Positions 36,971 through 45,584 of a stretch of DNA of 64,000 nucleotides are shown in pieces (position 1 is the stretch's first letter; the number at the start of each line of letters is the position of its first letter). The stretch is taken from contig JADJYH010000029.1 of assembly GCA_016719855.1 (NCBI GenBank), positions 12,698 to 76,697 on the forward strand. The letters run 5' to 3'. A program made the translations under genes and the position numbers. The DNA is from Saprospiraceae bacterium (GTDB taxonomy: Bacteria > Bacteroidota > Bacteroidia > Chitinophagales > Saprospiraceae). The notes beneath the pieces were generated by a model. It was given only the letters and a program-made list of their open reading frames with translations. It was not told the DNA's origin and searched no databases.

Positions 36971-39181
36971 ATGAATTTTAGACCCAACATTTTTAGGTCA
37001 ATATTTTTCGCCGCTTTTTGTTTCCTTGCCTTGGCCAGCTTCGGCCAGCCACTGAAATGGGCTGCCGACGGCAACAGCTACCTCACCTCGGAGGAGGGCG
37101 GCATCGTGAAATATACCCTGCCAACACTGGAAAAAAGCGTGGTCGTCAGCAAAGACATGCTCAAGGCAACGGGCGTGGAGAACGCCTTGAAAGTCGAGGG
37201 CTTTTCACTTACCGACGACGGCAATCGGGCGCTCATTTACACCAACAGCAAGCGGGTGTGGCGGGCAAAGACCCGAGGCGACTACTGGCTTCTCGACCTC
37301 AAAACCAAGTCGCTGACGCAACTGGGCAAAGGCCGTCCAGCCTCCAGCCTCATGTTTGCGAAGCTCTCCCCCGACGGCACAAAGGCGGCCTACGTGAGTG
37401 AGCGCAACGTCTATGTGGAAGACCTTGCCACGGCAGCATCAAAAAGCTGACCGACGACCTCGGCACGAAAAAGCTCATCAACGGCACCTTCGACTGGGTG
37501 TACGAGGAGGAGTTTTTCTGCCGAGGACGGCTTCCGCTGGGCGCCCGACAGCCGCAGCATTGCCTACTGGCAGATTGATGCCAATAAAATCCGGGATTTC
37601 TACATGATCAACAACACGGACTCGGTGTACAGCCAAATTGTGCCGGTGGAATACCCAAAAGTGGGCGACCCGCCCAGCCCAGCCCGCATCGGCGTGGTAG
37701 ACATCGCCAACGCAAAAACGACCTGGATGGCCGTGCCCGGCGACCCTGCCCAGCACTACATCGTTCGCATGGAATGGGCACCGGACGGCAAAGAAATCAT
37801 CCTCCAGCAACTGAACCGCAAGCAGAACGAGAGCAAACTGATGCTCTGCGAACCAAAATCGGGCGTTGCCAAGACCATTTTCACGGAAACCGACGAAGCG
37901 TGGGTGAGCACCATCAACGAGTGGTCGAACAGCTCCATCGGCTGGGACTGGCTGGAAGGCGGCAAGAGCTTCATCTGGATGAGCGAAAAGGATGGCTGGC
38001 GGCATATCTACGCCATATCACGGGATGGCAAAAAGGAGACGCTGCTGACCCAAGGCAAATACGATGTCATCAGTCTCGATCGCATTGACGAGAAGGGCGG
38101 CGTGGTCTATTTTTCGGCTTCACCAAACAGTGCCGTGCAAAAATACCTGTTCAAAGCACCGCTGAACGGCAAGGGCAAGGCCGAGCAACTGACCCCGGCC
38201 AGCTTGCCCGGCACGCATACCTACACCATTTCGCCAAGCGGCAAATACGCCCGACACAGTTTTTCCAACTACTATTCCCCGCTGAAAACGACTTGGGAGG
38301 AGTTGCCCTCGCAAAAGCCGCTGGCCGGGCAAAAAGACCTTGCCAAGGAGTTCAACCCAAAAGCCAAGGACTCCACCAACGTCGAGTTCTTCAAGGTGAC
38401 CACCGAGGATGGCGTGGAAATGGACGGCTGGATGAAAAAGCCCACCAATTTTGACCCGAATAAAAAATACCCGGTCGTGTTCTACGTGTACGGCGAACCT
38501 GCTGGCACGACAGTCGAGGACGCCTACGGCGCTGCCAACGACTTCATCTACGACGGTGACATGGCCGAGGACGGGTACATCCACGTCAGTATTGACAACC
38601 GGGGAACGCCTGCGCCTAAGGGCCGTGACTGGCGCAAGGCCATCTACCGAAAAATCGGGCAAATCAACATCCGTGACCAGGCGATGGGGGCCAAGAAAAT
38701 CCTCGAATGGCCGTTCATGGACACTAGTCGAGTGGCAGTTTGGGGCTGGAGTGGCGGCGGCTCTTCCACGCTGAACCTGATGTTCCAATACCCGGAGATT
38801 TACAAAACGGGCATCTCCATCGCCCCGGTGACGAGTTCGCTTTTTTACGACAACATCTACACCGAGCGCTACATGGGCCTGCCACAGGAAAACATGGAAG
38901 ACTACACCGCCGGGGCATCCATCACCCACGCCAAAAACTTGAAGGGCAACCTGATGCTCATCCACGGCACGGGCGACGACAACGTCCACTTCCAGAACGC
39001 GGAAATGTTGGTGAACGAGCTGGTGAAATACAACAAACAGTTCCAGTATATGGCCTACCCGATGCGCTCGCACGGGCTGAGCGAGGGCGAGGGCACGTTC
39101 CTGCACCTGAGCACGATGGTCAGCAAATACTTGAAGGAGCATTGCCCGCCTGGCGGAGTGAATGCGGTAAATAAACCTTGA
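36971..39181 (+). CDS. Dipeptidyl peptidase IV-family (S9B) serine peptidase, two frameshifts
   Basis: Secreted or periplasmic peptidase that removes N-terminal dipeptides, usually after proline. A signal peptide (FFAAFCFLALASFG) precedes the eight-bladed propeller (about 30-460) and the alpha/beta-hydrolase domain. The nucleophile is Ser in WGWSGGGSS, the acid Asp in GTGDDNVHF and the base His in RSHGLSEGEGT. As read, the frame breaks near 37437 (one G missing: ATGSIKKLTDDLG) and near 37516 (one T extra in a run: EEEFSAEDGFRWAPDS). The two cancel, giving 736 residues, normal for the family. It is expressed alone, with its own promoter and terminator. Confidence 0.9.
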
Positions 39182-39182
39182 A

Positions 39183-39211
39183 TCAGGGATGAGGAGTGAG
39201 GAATGAGGGAA
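39183..39211. repeat. Iterated GGGATGAGGA words after a stop codon
   Basis: GGGATGAGGAGTGAGGAATG and following bases repeat a GATGAGG/AGTGAGG word right after the S9B stop. The complement of the same word family follows the oligopeptidase B stop at 62822-62861. Confidence 0.55.
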
Positions 39212-39216
39212 GAACG

Positions 39217-39260
39217 AAACAGGCCAACCGAGGGATTTCGGGTGGCCTGTTTTGATTTTA
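39217..39260 (+). terminator. Rho-independent terminator after the S9B peptidase gene
   Basis: AAACAGGCCAACC (39217-39229) pairs with GGTGGCCTGTTT (39241-39252), and TTTTGATTTT follows. Stem, loop and T-rich tail fit an intrinsic terminator. Confidence 0.8.
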
Positions 39261-39281
39261 TGATTTTTGAAAAAAAGGATT

Positions 39282-39840
39282 TTATCCCTTGAAAACATCC
39301 TTCGCCGCCATTACAAAATCAGGCAGGGCTGGCGCTGCGGAACAGAGTCTATCGCCTTTGCAAACGGTCATCGAGTCGAGGTTTTCGCCAGCGTAAACAT
39401 GGACTTTTTCAAATTTTGGAAAAATCTGCCAGACCACCTTTACCCCTGCTGCCCGGTAGTTCTCCATTTTGTCTTCCACCAAGTTCATCTGGTCTTTGGT
39501 AGAAATGACTTCGATGACGAATAGGGGCATGGGTTTGACGCCATGTTTGGCCAGTGCGATTTGCTCGTCGGTGAACCAAGCGATGTCGGGGCGGCGATGA
39601 TTTTCGAGGAAGAAGGTGTCACAACCTGCAATTATCAGTTCCCATGTACTTTGTCCTCGTTTACCAAGGCATCGGAAAAAGCCTGGTCAAGAGTTGTTTA
39701 GAATGTAAAAATTCGAGTAATCCATAGTTACTTGTGTTTTGACTAAGATTCCCACCCACCCATTCATACTTGAAGCCATCCTCCCGTGACAAGGTATTTC
39801 TTTGAAAATGCTCCCAAGAAATACGCTTGGATAGTTTTGT
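39282..39840 (-). pseudogene. Uma2-family (DUF820, PD-(D/E)XK-like) protein, disrupted
   Basis: The clear part is residues PDIAWFTDEQIALAKHG through PLFVIEVISTKDQMNLVEDK and WQIFPKFEKVHVYAGE, the core of the Uma2 family of putative nucleases. Upstream, in other frames, are SREDGFKYEWVGGNLSQNT and DALVNEDKVHG, which are also Uma2 N-terminal features. One missing G near 39640 joins KVHGE to LIIAGCDTFFLENHRRPD; another shift lies near 39685. The extreme N-terminus was not found. Uma2 genes are very abundant, often in clusters, and of unknown physiological role. It may be a true pseudogene or an artefact of base errors. Confidence 0.6.
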
Positions 39841-40244
39841 TCCTTAGAGGGGACGGGCATTTGCGGAGTCTTCTTCGCTGTGCAGAAATGGCTTCCATGA
39901 TTATGATTTTTGCAAATTTAGCTAAAAATGGGCACTCGATTCAAATAGGATGCGGGAAAAGTGAACGTTGGAACAATTGTTTCTTACCTATCCTCTACCC
40001 CGCCACCCTCCCCATCTACTTTTTTTCACCGAACAACGACTTAACCCGCTACCCAACGCAACGAAATTTCATTTCGAGGCATTATTATGCAGCAAACAGG
40101 TAAATGCAATTGCCTATCTTTGCCCCGCTTTTTCCAAATAAGATTTTTCAACACCTGATATTCAAGGCAAACGGATTTCAACGAAAGCAATCTGCCATCC
40201 GCAAACTCCCTTGCCCTGAACTTGAACTACACTAATAATTCAAC
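39841..40244. other. Intergenic stretch upstream of ino1
   Basis: About 400 bases. No ORF with family resemblance was seen. The only signal is TATCTTTG at 40115-40122, a -7-type box 122 bases before the ino1 start. Confidence 0.5.
40115..40122 (+). promoter_or_regulatory. Possible -7 box for ino1
   Basis: TATCTTTG matches TAnnTTTG. No convincing -33 TTG is at the right spacing. It would give a leader of roughly 115 bases. Confidence 0.4.
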
Positions 40245-41549
40245 ATGACAAAAGTTAAAGCAGCAAATGGCAAGCTCGGCATCCTGACTCCTGGGATGGG
40301 CGCTGTGGCTTCCACGTTCATGGCGGGCGTCATCGCCGTCAACAAGGGCATCTCCAAGCCCATCGGTTCGGTCACGCAGATGGGCAACATCCGCCTCGGA
40401 AAGCGCACCGAAAACCGCAATCCCCTCATCAAGGACTTCGTGCCGCTCGCCAAACTCACCGACATCGTGTTTGGCGGCTGGGACATCTTCGAGGACAACA
40501 TGTACGAGTCGGCCCTCAATGCCAAGGTGCTCGAACAGTCGCTCCTCGACCAAATCCGCCCGGAGCTGGAGGCCATCAAGCCGATGACCGCCGTCTTCGA
40601 CCGCAGTTTTGTGAAAAGGCTCGACGGTCCGAACGTCAAGAAAGCAGCCACCAAAATGGAACTTGCTGAGGCCGTCATGGAAGACATGCGCCGCTTCAAG
40701 GAAGAAAACGGCTGCGACCGATTGGTGATGGTTTGGTGCGGTTCTACTGAGATTTACATGGAAGAAAGCGATGTGCATTCTTCGGTTGAAAAACTGGAAG
40801 CGGGCTTGCGCAACAACGACCCAAACATCCCACCGAGCATGATTTATGCTTACGCCGCTGTGAAAATGGGCGTGCCTTACGCCAACGGCGCTCCCAACCT
40901 TAGCTGCGACGTGGAGGCAATGGTCGAACTGTCCAAGCAGACCCGTACCCCCATCTTCGGCAAGGACTTCAAGACTGGTCAAACGCTGATGAAAACCATC
41001 GTGGCACCCGGCCTGAAGGTACGGGCGCTCGGCATCCACGGCTGGTTCTCGACCAACATCCTCGGCAACCGGGACGGTGAGGTGCTCGACGACCCGGACA
41101 ACTTCAAGTCCAAGGAAGTGTCCAAGCTCGGCGTACTCGAAGAAATCCTGCAGCCGGAGCAAAACCCCGACCTCTACGGCGACCTCTACCACAAGGTGCG
41201 CATCAACTACTACCCGCCCCACGGCGACAACAAAGAAGGTTGGGACAACATTGACATTTTCGGCTGGCTCGGCTACAAAATGCAAATCAAGATTGACTTC
41301 CTCTGCCGGGACAGCATCTTGGCAGCGCCCATCGTGCTCGACCTGGCGCTGTTCCTCGACCTGGCCAAACGAGCCGATTTCTACGGCATCCAGGAGTGGC
41401 TGTCGTTCTACCTGAAGTCGCCGCAAGCCGCCAAGGGCCTTCAACCGATGCACGACATCTTCCTCCAAAACCAAAAGCTGCTCAACACCCTCCGCCACCT
41501 GATGGACGAGGAGTTGATCACGCACTTGGGGCTGGACTATTATTACTGA
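40245..41549 (+). CDS. ino1: myo-Inositol-1-phosphate synthase
   Basis: A 434-residue NAD-dependent enzyme that converts glucose 6-phosphate to inositol 3-phosphate. Family features include the N-terminal Rossmann motif GILTPGMGAVAST, VFGGWDIFEDNMYESA, YANGAPNLSCDV, the conserved GKDFKTGQT and STNILGNRDGEVL. Length matches the short bacterial form. In gut Bacteroides the homologous enzyme supplies inositol for inositol phospho- and sphingolipids. Here a pgpA-like phosphatase follows, with gtrA- and DAGK-like genes beyond, consistent with lipid use. No CDP-alcohol phosphatidyltransferase is in the window. Confidence 0.93.
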   Translation: MTKVKAANGKLGILTPGMGAVASTFMAGVIAVNKGISKPIGSVTQMGNIRLGKRTENRNPLIKDFVPLAKLTDIVFGGWDIFEDNMYESALNAKVLEQSLLDQIRPELEAIKPMTAVFDRSFVKRLDGPNVKKAATKMELAEAVMEDMRRFKEENGCDRLVMVWCGSTEIYMEESDVHSSVEKLEAGLRNNDPNIPPSMIYAYAAVKMGVPYANGAPNLSCDVEAMVELSKQTRTPIFGKDFKTGQTLMKTIVAPGLKVRALGIHGWFSTNILGNRDGEVLDDPDNFKSKEVSKLGVLEEILQPEQNPDLYGDLYHKVRINYYPPHGDNKEGWDNIDIFGWLGYKMQIKIDFLCRDSILAAPIVLDLALFLDLAKRADFYGIQEWLSFYLKSPQAAKGLQPMHDIFLQNQKLLNTLRHLMDEELITHLGLDYYY

Positions 41550-41551
41550 GA

Positions 41552-41580
41552 CTTTAGACAATAGACGTTAGATGGTAGAC
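41552..41580. repeat. TAGAC word array after ino1
   Basis: TTTAGACAATAGACGTTAGA and GGTAGACGG follow the ino1 stop directly. These are the words that form the perfect hairpin at 30581-30643, but no inverted arm is present here. Confidence 0.6.
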
Positions 41581-41631
41581 GGCCCACCGCCCGCCCATCT
41601 ATACTCATAGCCTATCACCTAATGCCTTTTC

Positions 41632-42099
41632 ATGTGGAAGTTAATTGCCACCGCCTTCTACAGCGGCTACTCGCCCGTAGCGCCGGGAACGGCGGGGGCG
41701 GCGGTCGGGGTACTGATGCTTTGGGGTATGAGCGAAGTTTGGCCGGGACAGTTTTCCGGCGGATGGCCACAGGCACATTGGTTGCTCGTGGCCATTCTTG
41801 TTTTCTTTTTTTTGGGGGTAAAAGCTTCGCAAAAGCTGGAGCCCGAATGGGGTCACGACCCTTCCCGCATCACCGTGGACGAACTCGTCGGCGTGTGGGT
41901 GGCCATGCTCGGCGTCCCAGTCAACTGGCTGAATTTGCTGCTCGCCTTTGGCCTTTTCAGGCTGTTTGATATTTGGAAACCCTTGGGAATCAGGAAGTTG
42001 GAGAAGCTGCCCGGTGGCTGGGGGGTGATGATGGATGATGTGGCGGCAGGGGTGGCGGCGGGGGTGGGAGTGCAGGTTTGGTTGATGATGAGGGGTTGA
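41632..42099 (+). CDS. pgpA: Phosphatidylglycerophosphatase A-like phosphatase
   Basis: A 155-residue membrane phosphatase. PgpA signatures are present: GYSPVAPGTAGAAVG, DPSRITVDELVGVW and RLFDIWKPLGIRKLEKLPGG followed by GVMMDDVAAG. The classical reaction is dephosphorylation of phosphatidylglycerol phosphate. In Bacteroides a PgpA-like enzyme beside the inositol phosphate synthase acts on phosphatidylinositol phosphate, and the same pairing here raises that possibility (inference). Four or so hydrophobic segments place it in the inner membrane. Confidence 0.85.
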   Translation: MWKLIATAFYSGYSPVAPGTAGAAVGVLMLWGMSEVWPGQFSGGWPQAHWLLVAILVFFFLGVKASQKLEPEWGHDPSRITVDELVGVWVAMLGVPVNWLNLLLAFGLFRLFDIWKPLGIRKLEKLPGGWGVMMDDVAAGVAAGVGVQVWLMMRG

Positions 42100-42104
42100 G
42101 GTAT

Positions 42105-42243
42105 CTTTCAATCTTGAAATCGCAAATTGGGATTTCAAGATTTGCGGTCGCAATCTGCGACCGCAAAATTGAAAGTGGAATTGCCAACTTGATGTTGCAA
42201 ATTGCAACATCAAGATTTGCAGTTGCAATTTGCAACCACAAAT
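42105..42243. repeat. Array of four 27-bp palindromes upstream of the ORF6N gene
   Basis: Palindromes lie at 42113-42139, 42141-42167, 42188-42214 and 42216-42242, arranged as two pairs. Cleanest are 42188-42214 (CTTGATGTTGCAA, A, TTGCAACATCAAG) and 42141-42167 (TTTGCGGTCGCA, three bases, TGCGACCGCAAA). CTTTCAAT (42105-42112) and ATTGAAAG (42168-42175) enclose the first pair. Copies differ by changes that keep the arms complementary. A fifth copy lies inside the ORF6N gene at 42480-42506. Confidence 0.88.
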
Positions 42244-42283
42244 TTGCCGCCGTACCTTGTCCTCCATAAACAAACACCCTACT

Positions 42284-42798
42284 ATGGAAAAACTGACACC
42301 ACTCTCTGAGGAGTTTCTTTCCCAGATTTATCAAATTCGAGGCCAGCGGGTCATGCTGGATATGGACTTGGCCGAGGTTTACGGCACAACAACCAAGCGG
42401 CTCAATGAACAAGTTAGACGCAACATCAAGCGATTCCCCCAGAATTTGTGTTTCAACTTACCGACGTTGAGTTTGAAAACTTGAGGTCGCAAATTGCGAC
42501 CTCAAGTTGGGGAGGTCGACGATACCAGCCCTACGCCTTCACCGAGCACGGTGCAGTCATGGCCGCCAGCGTCCTCAACACCGAATCCGCCGTACAAGCC
42601 AGCATCTACGTCGTGAAAGCCTTCGTGCAACTGCGAAACATGATTGGCATGTACAAAGAACTAGAACTGCGGCTTACGGAACTGGAAGCTCAATTTGGGG
42701 AACAGGGCGAAAAAATCGAGCATATCTTGCAGGTCATCCGGCAGTTCGTGAAGGCGGGGAACGAGCCGAGGAAACCGATTGGGTTTAAGCGGGAGTAA
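42284..42798 (+). CDS. ORF6N-domain DNA-binding protein, one frameshift
   Basis: A 171-residue protein with the ORF6N domain known from phage and mobile-element regulators. Core features are VMLDMDLAEVYGTTTKRLNE, VRRNIKRFP, LRSQIATSSWGGRR and PYAFTEHGAVMAASVL, then a coiled-coil tail. As read, the frame breaks near 42445; one extra T in a run gives NFVFQLTDVEFENLRSQ. The codons for LRSQIATS form a 27-bp palindrome homologous to those just upstream of the gene. The target of the protein is unknown. Autoregulation through these palindromes is an attractive but untested idea. Confidence 0.82.
42480..42506. repeat. 27-bp palindrome inside the ORF6N coding sequence
   Basis: CTTGAGGTCGCAA (42480-42492), A, TTGCGACCTCAAG (42494-42506) is perfectly symmetric. 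It has the same layout as 42188-42214 and differs by two paired substitutions on each arm. It encodes LRSQIATS. Confidence 0.9.
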
Positions 42799-42833
42799 CG
42801 AAGCCAAAATTCTACTTTTACCAAAAAACTGAC

Positions 42834-43496
42834 ATGACAGAATACCCACACATCCACTACTCCCCCAAACCTTCACCGAGGCCGAAACCTTCGCCCGCTC
42901 CCAATCCTTCCACGACTTCATGGAAAAGCGCCGCTCCCTACGCTTCTTCTCCGACCGCCCCAGTGCCGAAGGAAGTTATCGAAAACTTAATCATGACCGC
43001 CAGCACCGCACCGAGTGGGGCGCACAAGCAACCCTGGACCTTCTGCGTAGTGGGCGACCCGGACATCAAAGCCAAAATCAGGGAAGCAGCAGAGGCCGAG
43101 GAGCGGGAAAGCTACAATGGCCGCATGAGCGAGGAGTGGCTGCGTGACCTCGCCCCGCTCGGCACGGATTGGCAGAAGCCATTTTTGGAGATTGCCCCGT
43201 GGCTCATCGTCGTTTTCAAAAAAGCCTACGAGATGGAGGGTGGCGAGCGGCGCAAATGCTACTACGTGAATGAGTCAGTGGGAATAGCCTGCGGCTTTCT
43301 GCTGGCGGCCATCCACCACGCTGGACTGGTGTCACTCACCCACACGCCCAGTCCGATGAACTTTTTGCAGAAAATCCTCGACCGACCGGACAACGAGCGG
43401 CCATTTTTGCTCATCCCCGTCGGCTACCCGGCGGAGGGGGCCACCGTGCCGGATTTGCGAAGGAAGGGGCTGGAGGAGGTGTCAGTTTGGTTTTAG
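42834..43496 (+). CDS. Nitroreductase-family flavoprotein with a locally frame-shifted N-terminus
   Basis: A 220-residue FMN-dependent oxidoreductase of the nitroreductase/BluB-like group. Clear features are PSGAHKQPWTF, NESVGIACGFLLAAIHHAGL and PFLLIPVGYPAEGATVPD. Residues 14-43 as read are a proline-rich artefact. Reading 42873-42962 one frame over gives TFTEAETFARSQSFHDFMEK and RRSLRFFSDRP, the true N-terminal helix with the RRSxRxF motif. One C missing near 42873 and one C extra near 42962 cancel out. Substrate is unknown; dehalogenase or nitroreductase activity cannot be told apart here. Confidence 0.82.
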   Translation: MTEYPHIHYSPKPSPRPKPSPAPNPSTTSWKSAAPYASSPTAPVPKEVIENLIMTASTAPSGAHKQPWTFCVVGDPDIKAKIREAAEAEERESYNGRMSEEWLRDLAPLGTDWQKPFLEIAPWLIVVFKKAYEMEGGERRKCYYVNESVGIACGFLLAAIHHAGLVSLTHTPSPMNFLQKILDRPDNERPFLLIPVGYPAEGATVPDLRRKGLEEVSVWF

Positions 43497-43505
43497 AGCA
43501 GACAC

Positions 43506-43617
43506 TTTTTAACACGGAGAAACGGAGAACACGGAGGGACACAGAGAGATATTGCGTTGATTTTAAGGCAGTTACAACTCCGTGTACTTCCGTGTACTCC
43601 GTTTCTCCGTGTTAAAA
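43506..43617. repeat. Inverted array of ACACGGAGAA words
   Basis: TTTTAACACGGAGAAACGGA (from 43507) is matched by the perfect 21-base complement at 43597-43617. Extra ACACGGAGG and TCCGTGTACTTCCGTGTACT units lie inside. It separates two same-strand genes, and the gtrA -7 box begins at its edge. Words of this type are widespread in bacterial intergenic regions. Confidence 0.8.
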
Positions 43618-43618
43618 C

Positions 43619-43626
43619 TAACTTTG
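43619..43626 (+). promoter_or_regulatory. -7 box for gtrA-dagK
   Basis: TAACTTTG matches TAnnTTTG and starts two bases after the hairpin arm, 17 bases before the gtrA ATG. No clear -33 box is seen, since that position falls in the repeat. Confidence 0.45.
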
Positions 43627-43642
43627 CCGCAAATTGCCCGCA

Positions 43643-44044
43643 ATGTCCACTGACCAAGTCAAACCCGCCACCAAAACCTCGTGGTTACGCTCCCAAGCTG
43701 CAGCGCTCACGGCCACTGGCACGGACTTCCTCGTGACCATTGGGTTGAAGGAACTCGCCGGGCTGTGGTACGTAGCCTCAAATGCCACCGGGGCGCTTTG
43801 CGGAGCAATAGTTAGTTTTGCCTTGCTGCGCCACTGGGCATTCCAGCGGCACGACCAGCGGTGGCACGGACAGGCGGTGCGCTATGTTCTCGCTTCCGGC
43901 TTGAGTTTGGTTTTGAACACATCGGGCGTTTGGCTGTTAACAGAAGCCTTTGATATTCAATACGTTATATCAAAAGTCATCGTAGCAGTCTTGATGGGGC
44001 TGACCGTAAATTACCTGATGTTCAAGCATTTTGTGTTTCGTTGA
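43643..44044 (+). CDS. GtrA-like family membrane protein
   Basis: A 133-residue protein with four helices of the GtrA/DPMS3 type (TDFLVTIGLKELAGLWYVAS, NATGALCGAIVSFALLRHW, VRYVLASGLSLVLNTSGVWL, VNYLMFKHFVF). Family members move or anchor polyprenyl-linked sugars. Its stop shares one base with the start of the lipid kinase gene, so they are coupled. Start ATG 43643 is preferred over an upstream in-frame codon at 43634 because it follows the -7 box at a workable distance. Confidence 0.82.
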   Translation: MSTDQVKPATKTSWLRSQAAALTATGTDFLVTIGLKELAGLWYVASNATGALCGAIVSFALLRHWAFQRHDQRWHGQAVRYVLASGLSLVLNTSGVWLLTEAFDIQYVISKVIVAVLMGLTVNYLMFKHFVFR

Positions 44045-44949
44045 TGGACAAAAAAAAGAAAATCCGCTTCATAATCAATCCACGCTCCGGTGTCAGCCGC
44101 AAGCGCAGTCTGCCCGAATTGATCGAAAAAAACATTGACCACAGCCGCTTCGATGCCGAAATCTGCCTGACCGAGTATGCCGGGCACGCCGTCCAACTGG
44201 CGAAGGAAGCAGCCGACCTCGGCACGTCAATGGTCGTGGCCTGTGGCGGCGATGGTTCGGTGAACGAAATCGCCGGGCAGCTCGTCGGTACGAACACCGT
44301 GCTGGGCGTGGTGCCGAGCGGCTCAGGCAACGGCTTCGCCGGACACCTCGGCATCGGGCGGGACGTGGAGCGGGCCATCCAATTCCTCAACAACGGCAAG
44401 GTCATCACCGTGGACTCCTGTCAGATGAACGGCAAGCCGTTCGTCAACCTGGCAGGTGTCGGCTTCGATGGGGTGGTGGCAAAGCGCCTGCACGACAGCC
44501 CCGTGCGGGGATTCTGGGCCTATCTGCGCTACACGCTGGAAGAGGTATGGGCCTACAAGATGCAACAGCTTGATATTGAGGTAGATGGACAAAAAATAAG
44601 CCGCCATTGCCTGTTGGTGGAAGTGGCCAATGCGCCCATTTACGGCTATGGTTTCAGCATCGTGCCACATGCCAATTTCAAGGATGGCTTGCTGGAAGTG
44701 CTGGTGATAAAGGGCGCCCCCAAATGGCGCTACCTGCTCGAAAGCTGGCGCTTCCTCAACCGCTCGTTTCACAAAAGCCGCCTGTCAGAAAGCTTTACTT
44801 GCAAGATGGTGGTGATAACTCCTGCCACTCCAACCTGCTACCACCTCGATGGCGAGGGATTCGACCTGACGGGTGAAGCCCGTTTCACCATTGTTCCAAA
44901 CTCGTTGCGGGTGATGGTGCCGAAAGCATTTGGGGAGATTTTGCATTGA
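44044..44949 (+). CDS. Diacylglycerol kinase-like lipid kinase (YegS/DagK family)
   Basis: A 301-residue soluble kinase of the DAGK catalytic family. The nucleotide site has INPRSGVSRKRS, ACGGDGSVNE and VPSGSGNGFA. The C-terminal beta-sandwich includes VANAPIYGYGFSIVPHANFK and DGLLEVLVI, followed by the closing HLDGEGF. It phosphorylates diacylglycerol, a sphingoid base or a related lipid. Together with gtrA, pgpA and ino1 it makes a lipid-centred neighbourhood. Start ATG 44044 overlaps the gtrA stop (TGATG). Confidence 0.86.
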   Translation: MDKKKKIRFIINPRSGVSRKRSLPELIEKNIDHSRFDAEICLTEYAGHAVQLAKEAADLGTSMVVACGGDGSVNEIAGQLVGTNTVLGVVPSGSGNGFAGHLGIGRDVERAIQFLNNGKVITVDSCQMNGKPFVNLAGVGFDGVVAKRLHDSPVRGFWAYLRYTLEEVWAYKMQQLDIEVDGQKISRHCLLVEVANAPIYGYGFSIVPHANFKDGLLEVLVIKGAPKWRYLLESWRFLNRSFHKSRLSESFTCKMVVITPATPTCYHLDGEGFDLTGEARFTIVPNSLRVMVPKAFGEILH

Positions 44950-45584
44950 ACCAATCTCAAAACACAATTCCTGTTGATTTATGCATCACTGGCATGCTAG
45001 CCATTGGGCTTCAAAGCAATATGGGTTTTGAAGAAAGCGCATTAAAAAAGCCCGGTTGATAAGACCGAGCCTAGGATAAGTTCAGGGTAAAATGTTTAAA
45101 TTGAGTTCAATTGGTATTTTATTTCCTTTACGAAAACAACGGGTTGATCTTGGATTTTTAGGGTGAACCAAACAATGACGGATGGCAGTTCTTCGGGCGA
45201 ATATCATTGCTTAATTCCCACACAATTTGGGGCTGTTTTGAAAGGAATAAAACAATGGATGTATGAAGCAAAGGGATTAATGGATGACGAGGCGGTTCTA
45301 CTGAACGACAATCTGATATTGAATGAAAATGCCCGGTTTTGGCCGGGCAAGATTGGTTTCATTGGGGATAAATAGGACAGATTGTTACAGATGTCCTTTT
45401 TTATAGGGTTGATGTTGGTTTTTAGGGATGAAGCAAGCAAATCAAGGATTGCAGTTTAGTGTGTGGTTGTTATTTGCTCGATTCTACCGCAAGGTAATAT
45501 TAGGCGCATCAATAGTCATAGGCCGATTGTACGAAACGACGGATTGGATGAACGAAAGTATATTCCAATTGTAACAACAACCAA
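44950..45584. other. Intergenic stretch with hairpins and a doubtful small ORF
   Basis: About 635 bases between convergent genes. It contains an imperfect hairpin GCCCGGTT/GACCGAGC (about 45041-45070), a perfect TGCCCGG/CCGGGCA stem (about 45330-45349), and AGGACA/TGTCCT followed by six T (45374-45402), which looks like an intrinsic terminator. A possible 66-residue ORF from ATG 45175 to 45375 ends exactly at that terminator. It matches no family I recognise, and coding status is uncertain. Confidence 0.4.
45374..45404 (+). terminator. Putative intrinsic terminator
   Basis: AGGACA (45374-45379) and TGTCCT (about 45392-45397) form a six-pair stem with a 12-base loop, followed by a T-run. It would end transcription from the dagK side or from the small ORF just upstream. 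Confidence 0.5.

Noticed and set aside
38120..39298. 392-codon minus-strand frame opposite the S9B peptidase
   Set aside because: Antisense shadow without motifs; the peptidase catalytic triad is on the other strand.
40227..41561. 444-codon minus-strand frame opposite ino1
   Set aside because: Antisense shadow; ino1 is intact and strongly conserved.
42078..42269. Open frame through the palindrome array encoding repeated QIATSRFAVAIC-like peptides
   Set aside because: Symmetric DNA gives similar peptides on both strands; no start signal of its own. Treated as repeat, although the resemblance to LRSQIATS of the ORF6N protein is used in a finding.
45163..45375. Small ORF (70 codons from a GTG, 66 from ATG 45175) ending at a terminator-like hairpin
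   Set aside because: Position is suggestive, but composition and hairpins within it do not distinguish a protein from structured RNA; noted only in the intergenic entry.
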